A DNA stretch of 35,102 nucleotides from Actinomycetes bacterium (GTDB taxonomy: Bacteria > Actinomycetota > Acidimicrobiia > Acidimicrobiales > Microtrichaceae): assembly GCA_029782335.1 (NCBI GenBank), contig JAKOVA010000072.1:1-35102 (forward strand). The letters run 5' to 3'. Each line of letters opens with the position of its first letter. The stretch's first letter is position 1. The translations under genes and the position numbers were made by a program. The notes under the pieces are model-generated. The model made no database searches and had not been told where the DNA came from. It worked only from the letters and a program-made list of their open reading frames with translations. Below are positions 28,275 through 35,102 of this stretch, one piece after another.

Positions 28275-28337
28275 GGAGGTGCTTGTGACCAGACGCTCAA
28301 AATGATTTACTACCGCCAGTCCGACAGCGGTGGGTGA
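28275..28337 (+). other. Tiny coupled ORFs behind a perfect Shine-Dalgarno
   Basis: GGAGGT (28275-28280) stands 4 nt before a GTG that encodes MTRRSK and a stop (28285-28305). That stop overlaps an ATG (28302) encoding MIYYRQSDSGG and a stop (28335-28337). The second peptide ends in the loop of the first hairpin of the structured region. This could be a leader peptide pair controlling that structure, or chance. No promoter hexamer is clear upstream. Confidence 0.3.
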
Positions 28338-28425
28338 CAGCGCTGCCGGTCTGGCCGCAGTGCGTTGCGGGGTGGGCTCTCCTCTCCCTTTCGGGTCCTC
28401 CCCGCCGCATTGCGGCGTTGTTTTT
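28316..28425 (+). ncRNA. Structured leader or small RNA with terminator before the cupin gene
   Basis: Three elements. Hairpin 1 pairs 28316-28329 with 28341-28354 (12 of 14 positions, 11-nt loop). A long stem pairs 28355-28372 with 28400-28415: CCGCAGTGCG with CGCATTGCGG, a 2-nt bulge, then GCGGGG with CCCCGC. The short terminator CGCCGC-ATT-GCGGCG (28403-28417) is followed by TTGTTTTT (28418-28425) and uses bases of the long stem's 3' arm. The two pairings exclude each other, as in an attenuator. Alternatively the whole is an independent small RNA of about 110-120 nt ending at the U-tract. No known riboswitch core, SRP RNA or 6C motif was recognised. Confidence 0.5.
28403..28425 (+). terminator. 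Intrinsic terminator CGCCGC-ATT-GCGGCG plus U-tract
   Basis: Perfect 6-bp GC stem, 3-nt loop, then TTGTTTTT. It is 37 bp before the cupin start on the same strand, and no gene upstream on this strand needs it, so it ends a leader or small RNA. Confidence 0.75.
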
Positions 28426-28437
28426 GGCGACGCGGCG

Positions 28438-28465
28438 TCACCGGGAGACCACAATGGCCCGGTGA
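28438..28465. promoter_or_regulatory. Operator-like inverted repeat around the cupin start
   Basis: TCACCGGG (28438-28445) and CCCGGTGA (28458-28465) are perfect 8-bp arms with a 12-nt spacer. The spacer holds CACAAT (28450-28455), which is a -10-like box 6 nt before the GTG at 28462. A dimeric repressor here would block both the -10 box and the start. As RNA the hairpin would hide the start codon. Confidence 0.5.
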
Positions 28466-28938
28466 CCAACCACGCTGAACCCACCGCTGCGCCGGCCTTC
28501 ACCGAGGCGCTTCACCGAGCTGCGACCGACCTGCCATTCGTCGACATCGGCGACGGCAACAAGCTCAAGGTGATCCAGGTCGACGTCGGCCAGGGTCTGT
28601 GGATCGTCGAGAACGTCTTTCACGCGGGCTATTCACTGCAACGGCACCGACACACTGGTCCGGTGTACGCGTTCACCACTTCGGGAGCCTGGCGGTACCG
28701 CGAGTACGACTACGTGAATCGGGCCGGATCGTTCCTCTACGAGCCGGCTGGCTCGGTGCACACCCTCGAATGCATCGAAGACGACACCCACGTCTGGTTC
28801 GTGATGTACGGCGTCAACTTGAACCTCGACGACGATGGCAACGTCGAGAGCGTCTTCGACGGTCCCGGCACGCTCGAGGCGTACTACGCGCTCGCGGAGG
28901 CCGAGGGCTTCGACCGCCCGAACGTGCTCGTCAACTGA
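28462..28938 (+). CDS. Cupin protein, 2,4'-dihydroxyacetophenone dioxygenase-like
   Basis: 158 aa single-domain cupin. Motif 1 reads GYSLQRHRHTGPVYAFTTSGAWRY, with histidines and a Tyr-rich strand. Motif 2 includes EPAGSVHTLE with the last metal histidine. The pattern YDYVNRAGSFLYEPAGS and the acidic tail match the 2,4'-dihydroxyacetophenone dioxygenase family, which cleaves a C-C bond next to a carbonyl with a single iron. Many family members lack a tested substrate, so only the fold is secure. The GTG at 28462 is preferred. The frame continues upstream to 28330 but through the terminator region. The gene overlaps the convergent c-di-GMP gene by 55 bp at the 3' end. Confidence 0.75.
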   Translation: MTNHAEPTAAPAFTEALHRAATDLPFVDIGDGNKLKVIQVDVGQGLWIVENVFHAGYSLQRHRHTGPVYAFTTSGAWRYREYDYVNRAGSFLYEPAGSVHTLECIEDDTHVWFVMYGVNLNLDDDGNVESVFDGPGTLEAYYALAEAEGFDRPNVLVN

Positions 28939-31343
28939 TTCACCTCGCGCCGTTCCGCGTCGAGGCGCGCCCGAATAGCAACGGCATCCGCCGGACGTCC
29001 GAGCAGGTACCCCTGCGCAAGTGGGCAACCAAGCTCGCGCAGCGCAACCATCTGCGCGGGCGTTTCAACGCCCTCGGCGAGCGGCACGAGGCCCAGCGTT
29101 TGCGCCAGCTGCACGATCGCCCCCGCCAGCGACGGCCCGCGACCGCCGATCTCCGACACGAAGGAGCGATCGACCTTCAGCACATGAATGGGGAACTGCT
29201 GGAGGTACGCCAAGGACGAATACCCAGTCCCGAAGTCGTCAACTGCGAGCCGGCATCCGAGAACCTCCAGGCGTCGGAGACTCTCGATCGCTGCGAGCGG
29301 ATCGGTCATCAGGGAACTCTCGGTGAGCTCGAGCGTGAGACGCTCGACGTCGAGACCCGTCGCGGCGAGAACGTCCGCGATCCGTTCCGGCAGTTCCGGA
29401 TCCAGAAGCTGCCGGGCAGAGAGGTTCACGCTGATGGACGGCGCAGGCAGGTCAGCGCGAACAGGTGACCACGATGCCGCCTCCGCGCAGGCAACCTCCA
29501 GGACGTGGAGGCCGATCTCGTCGATGAGGCCGACCTGCTCCGCGAACGGGATGAAGGCTCCTGGAGCGAGGAGACCGCGTTCGGGGTGGTTCCAGCGGAC
29601 CAGGGCCTCGAACCCGTAGGTCCGGTTCGACTCGAGGTCCACGATCGGCTGATAGTGGACGACCAGCTCCCCCCGACTCGCCGCGCCACGAAGCTGCGAC
29701 TCCGTTTCCAAGCGCTCGATGGCCGCGGTGAGCATCGCCGGAGCGAAACTCGTGTGCCGGTTCTTCCCGCCGGATTTCGCCGTGTACATGGCGAGGTCGG
29801 CGTTACGGAGCAGGTCGTCGTGAGTCGCCGAGCCGTCGCCGTATGCGATGCCGATCGACGCAGTCACCACCACATCGCGCGTTCCGACCCGGATGGGGCG
29901 GTGCAACGCCTCGAGGATCCGGTCTGAGACCCCTTCGACATCAGTAACGACGTCGGCTCCCTCGATGAGGACCGCGAACTCGTCCCCGCCGAGCCGTGCG
30001 ACGGTGTCAGAACCCCGAACGCAGCCGAGCAACCGCCGAGTGACCTCAACGAGCAACTCGTCGCCGGCGACGTGGCCCAGACTGTCGTTGACGGTCTTGA
30101 AATCGTCGAGATCAACAAAGCACACGGCGATTCGCCCCGCTCCCCGCCGTGCGAGGGCGAGTGCATGTTCCACACGATCACGGAACAGGACCTGATTCGC
30201 CAGGCCGGTCAGCGGATCGTGAAACGCCTGATGGGACAGCTGCTGGCGGAGTCTCACCTGATCGGTGATGTCGCGGAAGCTCCACACACGGCCGACGATT
30301 TCACCCCCGACACGCTGAGGTTTGGAGTCCCGCTCGACAACCCGTCCGTCCGCGAAGTACAGGTCGTCGTGGCCGACCAACTCCGGGTTGTCGTAGAGAA
30401 ACGCGATCCGTTCCTGAAAGCCCTCCGGGTCCGCCATCTTCGGCAGCACGGACGAGAAGCCCGAGCCTCGGCCCACCTCCGCTGGGTCGAGGCCCCACAA
30501 CTCGATGAACTGATGGTTCATCGCGGTCACCTCGCCCGAACGACTCACCACGACGATCCCGTCCGCCGTGGCCTCAAGAGTCGACTCCAACAGGGACAAG
30601 GTGCTGCGTAGCTCTCCCTCGACACGGACGCGGTCGCTGATGTCGTGGCCGGATACGACGTATCCCCCCACGGTCGGGTCGTCGCGCAGGTCGGCGATCG
30701 TCAGGGCGAACGGGACGAATCGCCCGTCGCCGTGGCGAAGATGCACCTCAACCACCGATGGCGCGCCCGGTGCAGCGGAGGCCAACGTGCCGATGAGGAG
30801 GTCGCGATCCTCCTCGGCGACAATCTCCGCGAACGGCTCGCCGAGCACCGTCTCCTGGTCGATGCCCAGCAGCCTCGCGAGCCCTCCCGACGAGCCGCGA
30901 ACTGCCCCGTCAGCGTCGAGGAGCAACGTCATCGCGGCGGCGTACTGGACCACGACCCGAGCAAGTTCGGCCTGTCCGCCCGCAACTTCCCATTTCCGAC
31001 GTTCGGTCAGGTCGCGCAGCACCAAGACGACCGAGCTGTCGCCGAACGGTCGGCCGATCACCTCCACCAGGCGCCACCCATCGTGGGCCCGCACCCTCAG
31101 CTCAACCGGGCTGCCAACCTCTTTGCCCTGGACGCTTTCCAACGAGAGCGCTGCGCTCATCAAGTCGTCGGGGTGGACGAGATCCAGCCCGCTCAACCCT
31201 CGACCCTCCTCGAGGGAGATGCCGAAGAGCTCCTCCGCAGCGCGATTCGCCCACTGTGCCTCGGCCGTGTCGCTCACGATCAGGACCGCGTCCGGCAGCG
31301 CCGCCAACACCGCGCGCTCGAAGTCCGACACGTCTCCCTGCAT
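28884..31343 (-). CDS. c-di-GMP protein with three PAS, GGDEF and EAL domains
   Basis: 819 aa from the ATG at 31343, no membrane helix. Three PAS-like domains (about 1-115, 125-235 and 245-365) precede GGDEF (active motif GGDEF at 452-456) and EAL (579-581, FEALVRW). The inhibitory RxxD site (RGSD) stands five residues before GGDEF. EAL residues DDFGTGYSSL, KVDRSFV and EGVET are intact. Both cyclase and phosphodiesterase activities look possible, with PAS ligands deciding the balance. An in-frame ATG at 31415 with GAAATT 5 nt upstream could be a leaderless earlier start; the extra 24 residues look unstructured. The C-terminal end overlaps the cupin gene by 55 bp, as no stop occurs earlier. 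Confidence 0.9.
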   Translation of the reverse strand: MQGDVSDFERAVLAALPDAVLIVSDTAEAQWANRAAEELFGISLEEGRGLSGLDLVHPDDLMSAALSLESVQGKEVGSPVELRVRAHDGWRLVEVIGRPFGDSSVVLVLRDLTERRKWEVAGGQAELARVVVQYAAAMTLLLDADGAVRGSSGGLARLLGIDQETVLGEPFAEIVAEEDRDLLIGTLASAAPGAPSVVEVHLRHGDGRFVPFALTIADLRDDPTVGGYVVSGHDISDRVRVEGELRSTLSLLESTLEATADGIVVVSRSGEVTAMNHQFIELWGLDPAEVGRGSGFSSVLPKMADPEGFQERIAFLYDNPELVGHDDLYFADGRVVERDSKPQRVGGEIVGRVWSFRDITDQVRLRQQLSHQAFHDPLTGLANQVLFRDRVEHALALARRGAGRIAVCFVDLDDFKTVNDSLGHVAGDELLVEVTRRLLGCVRGSDTVARLGGDEFAVLIEGADVVTDVEGVSDRILEALHRPIRVGTRDVVVTASIGIAYGDGSATHDDLLRNADLAMYTAKSGGKNRHTSFAPAMLTAAIERLETESQLRGAASRGELVVHYQPIVDLESNRTYGFEALVRWNHPERGLLAPGAFIPFAEQVGLIDEIGLHVLEVACAEAASWSPVRADLPAPSISVNLSARQLLDPELPERIADVLAATGLDVERLTLELTESSLMTDPLAAIESLRRLEVLGCRLAVDDFGTGYSSLAYLQQFPIHVLKVDRSFVSEIGGRGPSLAGAIVQLAQTLGLVPLAEGVETPAQMVALRELGCPLAQGYLLGRPADAVAIRARLDAERREVNQLTSTFGRSKPSASASA

Positions 31344-31460
31344 CACGGGGGCAATCGACACTGGCAGGGCTCGTCTTGATCTTCCGGGTGTGAATTCTCC
31401 CCGTCCATGACCCATCAATAAATTTCGTTGCAGTATTCGACCGCATCCTGACCCATGCGA

Positions 31461-31466
31461 TACCGT
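31461..31466 (+). promoter_or_regulatory. -10 box TACCGT for the CotH-like gene
   Basis: TANNNT about 46 nt before the ATG, leaving a leader of roughly 40 nt with Shine-Dalgarno GGGGAG (31501-31506) 6 nt before 31513. The AT-rich stretch 31416-31440 in the same gap probably carries the divergent promoter of the c-di-GMP gene. Confidence 0.5.
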
Positions 31467-31512
31467 CCCGAACCGCGGACGCGGGGTCAGCACTGGGAGT
31501 GGGGAGCAGAAG

Positions 31513-34248
31513 ATGCTGCAACACCTTGGACGCCGAGTGGCGTCGATCGTCTCAACCGTCGCGGTGGTCGCCGGCGTTCTCAGCGCGGCAGCGGCACCGG
31601 CCGGCGCCGAGGGCGGCATTACGGACGTCGCGCTCTCGGCGTCACGACCCAACCCCGGCCAGGCCGTGGTGGTCTCCGCCCGCATCGATCCCACAGCGAC
31701 GGCCACGCTCACCTACAAGGTGAACTTCGCGAATGACGTCTCGGTCACCATGCGTGACGACGCTGCGAGCCCGGGAGGCGCTGGTGACGGCGTGTTCGCG
31801 GCGACCATCCCGGGACAGTCCGCCGGCAAACTCGTTCGTTACCGAATCAACGCAACTGCGGGCGGTGTTGCGTCATCTGAACCTTCAGCCACCGACACCA
31901 TGCGGTACCGCGGCTACGTCGTCGTCAACCCGTCGGTGACAAGCCAACTCCCAGTGATCGAGTGGTTCATGGATGACGCCGTCTACGACGACATCCTCGC
32001 AAACCACCGTCTCGACGACTTCCAAGGCGACGCGGTGTGGGCGTTCAACGGCCAGGTGTGGGACGGCGTGAAGATGAGCGTCCGCGGGAACTCGTCGCGA
32101 GTCGACCCCAAGGTCAATTGGAAGGTCGAGTTCCCGAAGGGTTACGCGACCGACTTCGGTGGCAGCCTCCCCTATCCGCTCGACAAGTTCGCCCTGCAGA
32201 ACTACAAGGACAACTTCGCTGACATCGGATGGGCGACCGTCGCTGCAGCGGGAGCCCGTGCCACGAACATCGTGCCGGTCCGCACACAACGCAACGGCGC
32301 CTTCTGGAGTCTCGGCCGCGTCATGGACACCGAGGGTGGAGCGTGGCGCAAGGCGCAAGGCGTCAAGAACTGGGCGATCTACAAGGGCGATGGCGGCAGC
32401 GTCGGCAAGTCCTCGTCGCCGGCCGCGCTCCAGGCGTCGCTCTGGCTCGACAAGAAGACCCGGGAGGATGAGGACTTCACCGACGTGTGGACGTTGTCGA
32501 ACACCGTCGATGCGCCCGCTTCGTCTTCGCAGCTCGCCTGGATCTACCGGAACGTCAACGTCCCGGAGTTGATCAACTACATGGCGATCAACTCGATCAT
32601 CCGCCACCAGGACAGCGGTTGGTACAACTGGTGGCTCGCCCGTGACACCGAGGGGACCGGCCGCTGGGAGATGTGGCACTGGGACCTGAACTGGATCTTC
32701 ACCACCCCGTCACAAGACGGCAAAGGCCTGTTTCTCACGCCGGACACATCGAACCGATTCACACGGGCGATGTTGAACTACCCGGAGTTCAAGGCGATGT
32801 TCTATCGGCGGCTGCGGACGCTCGCTGATCAGTTCCTCGCCCCGGGTCGCTACGAGGCGCAGTGGGATGCGATCACCGCACGCACGAACGCGGATTGGAA
32901 CCTCGATCGCAGCAAGTGGGGCGGCTACTCGCCCTCCTCGGCCCGTTCCCAGTTCATCAGTGGGCTGACGGATCGACGTAACGCCGTGAACAACAACACA
33001 CCGGCACTCGTTCCCACGTCGCAGGCTGCGGCACCGAACATCACCATCAGCAACCTCCAGACCAATCCGTCTGCTGCGGGTGGGCAGTTCATCCAGCTCA
33101 CCAACCCGAACTCGACCGCGGTGGACGTCTCGGGGTGGACAATCCCCGCTGCCGGACTCACCATCCAGGCCGGAACGGTCATTCCCGCCAACGGCACGGT
33201 GCTGTTCGTTGCAAACGACCGCGCGTACCAGGCCGCGAACCCCACCGGCAACCGTTTCATCGGAGGCCAGTTCCCCACCGCGCTCACCGCTGGACAGGCG
33301 GTCTCGCTCATGCAGGGCGCCCGCGTCGTCGACACCGCTGGTGGCGGGGGCGGCGGCGATACGACCCCGCCCACGGTTCCCACCGGACTCACCGCAACGA
33401 ACGTGGGTCAGACATCGGTGCAGCTCACGTGGTCACCCTCGAGCGACAACGTCGGGGTGACCGGCTACGACGTGCTGCGCAACGGGACGGTGGTTGGCAC
33501 CGTCGCGGCACCCGGCTTCACCGACAACGGGCTCAGCCCGGCGACGGCGTACTCGTACTCGGTCCGCGCACGGGACGCGGCAGGCAACACCAGCTCCCCG
33601 TCGAGCTCTCTCACCGTCGTCACCCAGGCGGCGGGCGGCGGCGGATTCAGCGAGACCTTCACCGGAGCGAACGGCTCGCCGTGGGGCGCGTCGTGGACCA
33701 CGAACGTGTCGAGCGGATCCGCCACGATCCAGTCGAACGCCGGACGGCTCACCTACAACGACAGTTCCAGGGCCTTCGCCCGGGCAGTCCCCAGCGGTGT
33801 CGCCCCACAGGCCGACTCCGACACGACGTTCTCCTACCAGTGGTCAGCGAACGGGTCGTCGAGCTACTTCAACGTGTGGACCCGTGGCTCGGGTGGATGG
33901 CGCAACTCGTATCGCCCGCAGAACGGCTACGGGGTTGAGCTGATCGGCAACTCGACGAGCGTGAAGGTGATGCGCAATGTCGGGGGCACTCGCACCACGC
34001 TCGCCACGGTCTCCAACGCAACGGTGGCAACGACCGCGAAGCGGTGGCTGCGGATCCGCAATGTCGGCTCGACCTTCCAATTCAAGACGTGGGCCGATGG
34101 CGTGACGGAACCGGCTGCGTGGAACTACACCACCACCGACTCCGCGGTCAGCGCACCGGGCCAGCTGTTCGTGAGCCTCAACCGGGGAAGCTCGAACGCC
34201 GGAGCGAAGTCGGTCACCATCGATGACCTCACGGTCGTCAGCGGCTGA
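31513..34248 (+). CDS. Secreted CotH-kinase-like protein with LTD and fibronectin-III domains
   Basis: 911 aa. The signal peptide (about 1-33) ends near APAGAEG. A beta domain (about 35-135) precedes a CotH-like atypical kinase region (about 150-490), with SVRGNSSRVDPKVNWKVEF as the likely nucleotide loop and lysine, and WHWDLNWIF carrying the late Asp. A lamin-tail domain (about 510-610, NPNSTAVDVSGWTIP) and a Gly/Asp linker follow. A fibronectin-III domain (about 625-710, TTPPTVPTGLTATNVGQTSV) and a C-terminal beta domain (about 715-911) like a concanavalin-type fold complete it. CotH enzymes phosphorylate secreted proteins in Bacillus spores; here the protein probably acts outside the cell on wall or extracellular partners. 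A good Shine-Dalgarno supports the start. Confidence 0.85.
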   Translation: MLQHLGRRVASIVSTVAVVAGVLSAAAAPAGAEGGITDVALSASRPNPGQAVVVSARIDPTATATLTYKVNFANDVSVTMRDDAASPGGAGDGVFAATIPGQSAGKLVRYRINATAGGVASSEPSATDTMRYRGYVVVNPSVTSQLPVIEWFMDDAVYDDILANHRLDDFQGDAVWAFNGQVWDGVKMSVRGNSSRVDPKVNWKVEFPKGYATDFGGSLPYPLDKFALQNYKDNFADIGWATVAAAGARATNIVPVRTQRNGAFWSLGRVMDTEGGAWRKAQGVKNWAIYKGDGGSVGKSSSPAALQASLWLDKKTREDEDFTDVWTLSNTVDAPASSSQLAWIYRNVNVPELINYMAINSIIRHQDSGWYNWWLARDTEGTGRWEMWHWDLNWIFTTPSQDGKGLFLTPDTSNRFTRAMLNYPEFKAMFYRRLRTLADQFLAPGRYEAQWDAITARTNADWNLDRSKWGGYSPSSARSQFISGLTDRRNAVNNNTPALVPTSQAAAPNITISNLQTNPSAAGGQFIQLTNPNSTAVDVSGWTIPAAGLTIQAGTVIPANGTVLFVANDRAYQAANPTGNRFIGGQFPTALTAGQAVSLMQGARVVDTAGGGGGGDTTPPTVPTGLTATNVGQTSVQLTWSPSSDNVGVTGYDVLRNGTVVGTVAAPGFTDNGLSPATAYSYSVRARDAAGNTSSPSSSLTVVTQAAGGGGFSETFTGANGSPWGASWTTNVSSGSATIQSNAGRLTYNDSSRAFARAVPSGVAPQADSDTTFSYQWSANGSSSYFNVWTRGSGGWRNSYRPQNGYGVELIGNSTSVKVMRNVGGTRTTLATVSNATVATTAKRWLRIRNVGSTFQFKTWADGVTEPAAWNYTTTDSAVSAPGQLFVSLNRGSSNAGAKSVTIDDLTVVSG

Positions 34249-34257
34249 CCCGACCCG

Positions 34258-34368
34258 CCCCCACCGAACCTGCGCGGATTCCCCCACCGAACCTGCGCGA
34301 GTCCCCCACCGAACCTGCGCGAGTCCCCCACCGAACCTGCGCGGGTTCCCCCACCCGAACCTGCGTCG
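34258..34368 (+). repeat. Five tandem copies of a 22-23 bp repeat
   Basis: Units begin CCCCCACCGAACCTGCGCG and end GATT, GAGT, GAGT, GGTT; starts are at 34258, 34281, 34303, 34325 and 34348. The fifth is diverged (extra C, GCGTCG). The period is about two DNA turns, so equivalent bases lie on one face. It fills the gap after the CotH-like gene and has no coding sense. Confidence 0.85.
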
Positions 34369-34396
34369 AAAACCGACCCCCAACGTCGCCCACGTA

Positions 34397-34412
34397 CGCA
34401 GGTCCGGTGGGG
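34397..34412 (-). repeat. Inverted copy of the tandem repeat unit
   Basis: CGCAGGTCCGGTGGGG is the reverse complement of CCCCACCGAACCTGCG with one mismatch. It lies 19 bp before folD. RNA from the region can fold the array against this copy. Confidence 0.75.
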
Positions 34413-34421
34413 CTCTGCAAA

Positions 34422-34424
34422 GCT
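34422..34424 (+). promoter_or_regulatory. Part of -10-like AAAGCT before folD
   Basis: AAAGCT ends 7 nt before the ATG at 34432 and matches the A and T of TANNNT, suggesting that folD too may be leaderless. A weak call. Confidence 0.25.
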
Positions 34425-34431
34425 GCCGTCC

Positions 34432-35102
34432 ATGACCGCTGAACTCATTGACGGCACCCGCGTCTCCAAAGAACTGCTCGCGGGGGTTGCGCTGCGCGCG
34501 GCGGCGGTTGAGGCACGCACCGGCGCCAAACCGTGCCTGGCTGCGGTACTCGTCGGCAACGATCCGGCATCGGCCACCTATGTACGCATGAAGCAGAACC
34601 GCTGCGCCGCCAACGGCATCGAATCGCGCCTGGTGACCCTCGACGAGCACACCACAACCGACCAGCTCGTCGCGGTCATCGGCGAACTCTCCGCCGATGC
34701 ATCCGTCCACGGGATCCTGCTCCAGCACCCCGTCCCTGCTCAGATCGATGAGCGCGCCGCGTTCGAGGCAATCGATCCGGCCAAGGACGTCGACGGTGTC
34801 ACCATGCACTCCTTCGCTGCCATGGCATTCGGTGAGCCTGGCTTCGCGTCGTGCACCCCCGGCGGGATCATGCGCCTGCTCGATGCCTACGACGTGCCGC
34901 TCCGCGGCGCGCACGCCGTGGTCATCGGCCGCAGCCCGATCCTGGGCAAGCCCGTCGGGATGCTGCTCCTCGCACGGGACGCAACCGTCACCTACTGCCA
35001 CTCGAAGACGGACGACCTGCCCGAGATCGTCCGCACCGCCGACATCGTCGTCGCTGCGGTTGGGGTTCCCGAGTTGGTCCGGGGCACCTGGTTGAAGGAC
35101 GG
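34432..35102 (+). CDS. folD: Bifunctional methylene-THF dehydrogenase/cyclohydrolase (3' cut)
   Basis: Interconverts 5,10-methylene-, methenyl- and 10-formyl-tetrahydrofolate using NADP in one-carbon metabolism. 223 codons are visible and the frame runs off the window. SATYVRMKQNRCAANGI carries the catalytic Tyr and Lys. LLQHPVPAQID, DVDGVT, SCTPGGIMRLL and the cofactor motif VIGRSPILGKPVGMLLL are all standard. The ATG at 34432 gives the normal N-terminus MTAELIDG. The upstream 180 bp hold the repeat array and no gene. Confidence 0.95.
   Translation, partial: MTAELIDGTRVSKELLAGVALRAAAVEARTGAKPCLAAVLVGNDPASATYVRMKQNRCAANGIESRLVTLDEHTTTDQLVAVIGELSADASVHGILLQHPVPAQIDERAAFEAIDPAKDVDGVTMHSFAAMAFGEPGFASCTPGGIMRLLDAYDVPLRGAHAVVIGRSPILGKPVGMLLLARDATVTYCHSKTDDLPEIVRTADIVVAAVGVPELVRGTWLKD

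Noticed and set aside
28316-28425. SRP RNA, 6C RNA or a known riboswitch
   Set aside because: The GGAAGG/AGCAGC core of SRP RNA, the C6 loops of 6C RNA and riboswitch cores I know are absent.
34258-34412. CRISPR array
   Set aside because: Units are directly adjacent without unique spacers, are only 22-23 bp and one copy is inverted; no cas gene is present.

Overview
The window reads as a GC-rich chromosomal segment of an actinobacterium. Base composition, a large SNF2 helicase, a leucine-attenuated type-2 LeuA and many TANNNT -10 boxes placed 5-9 nt before start codons (leaderless transcription) all fit. The combination would suit an Acidimicrobiia-like lineage, but that assignment is inference. 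I see no tRNA, rRNA, CRISPR array, insertion sequence or prophage. Codon use looks even throughout, so this is ordinary core and accessory chromosome with no obvious island.

Layout. 1-1832: an ABC exporter pair (permease cut by the window edge, then its ATPase) transcribed leftward. 1894-5584: a cytoplasmic GH3 beta-glucosidase, a convergent epoxide-hydrolase-like alpha/beta hydrolase and a DUF488 protein. 5626-8870: a leftward pair of a MOSC protein and a membrane sensor PP2C (SpoIIE-type) phosphatase. 8929-10350: a secreted lytic transglycosylase. 10369-14218: a 7-deazaguanine (preQ0/preQ1, queuosine) block. queF and queC diverge from one tiny shared promoter, and queE-queD overlap by ATGA. 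Between queC and queE sit a flavodiiron-like metallo-beta-lactamase protein and a cupredoxin lipoprotein. 14206-17987: a small unknown gene, a CoA-acylating methylmalonate-semialdehyde dehydrogenase, and a leftward lactonase-like MBL protein overlapping a solute-binding lipoprotein. 17988-19936: leuA behind a leucine leader peptide and attenuator. 19980-24134: a three-gene leftward operon of an SNF2 helicase and two small unknown proteins. 24168-25867: a DrrAB-like ABC exporter. 25969-28231: a CDF metal exporter convergent with an RlmI-like rRNA methyltransferase. 28232-28465: a gene-free stretch with tiny ORFs, mutually exclusive hairpins, a U-tract terminator and an operator-like palindrome, leading to a cupin dioxygenase-like gene. 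28884-31343: a PAS-GGDEF-EAL c-di-GMP protein. 31513-34248: a secreted CotH-kinase-like multidomain protein. 34258-34412: a 22-23 bp tandem repeat array with an inverted copy. 34432-end: the start of folD.

The most informative signals lie between genes. They are a leaderless leader peptide [11 protein letters not shown] with an attenuator before leuA, a bidirectional queF/queC promoter with overlapping -10 boxes, the structured leader or small-RNA region before the cupin gene, and the repeat array before folD. At four gene pairs the convergent reading frames overlap at their 3' ends (13, 26, 26 and 55 bp), showing a tightly packed genome.
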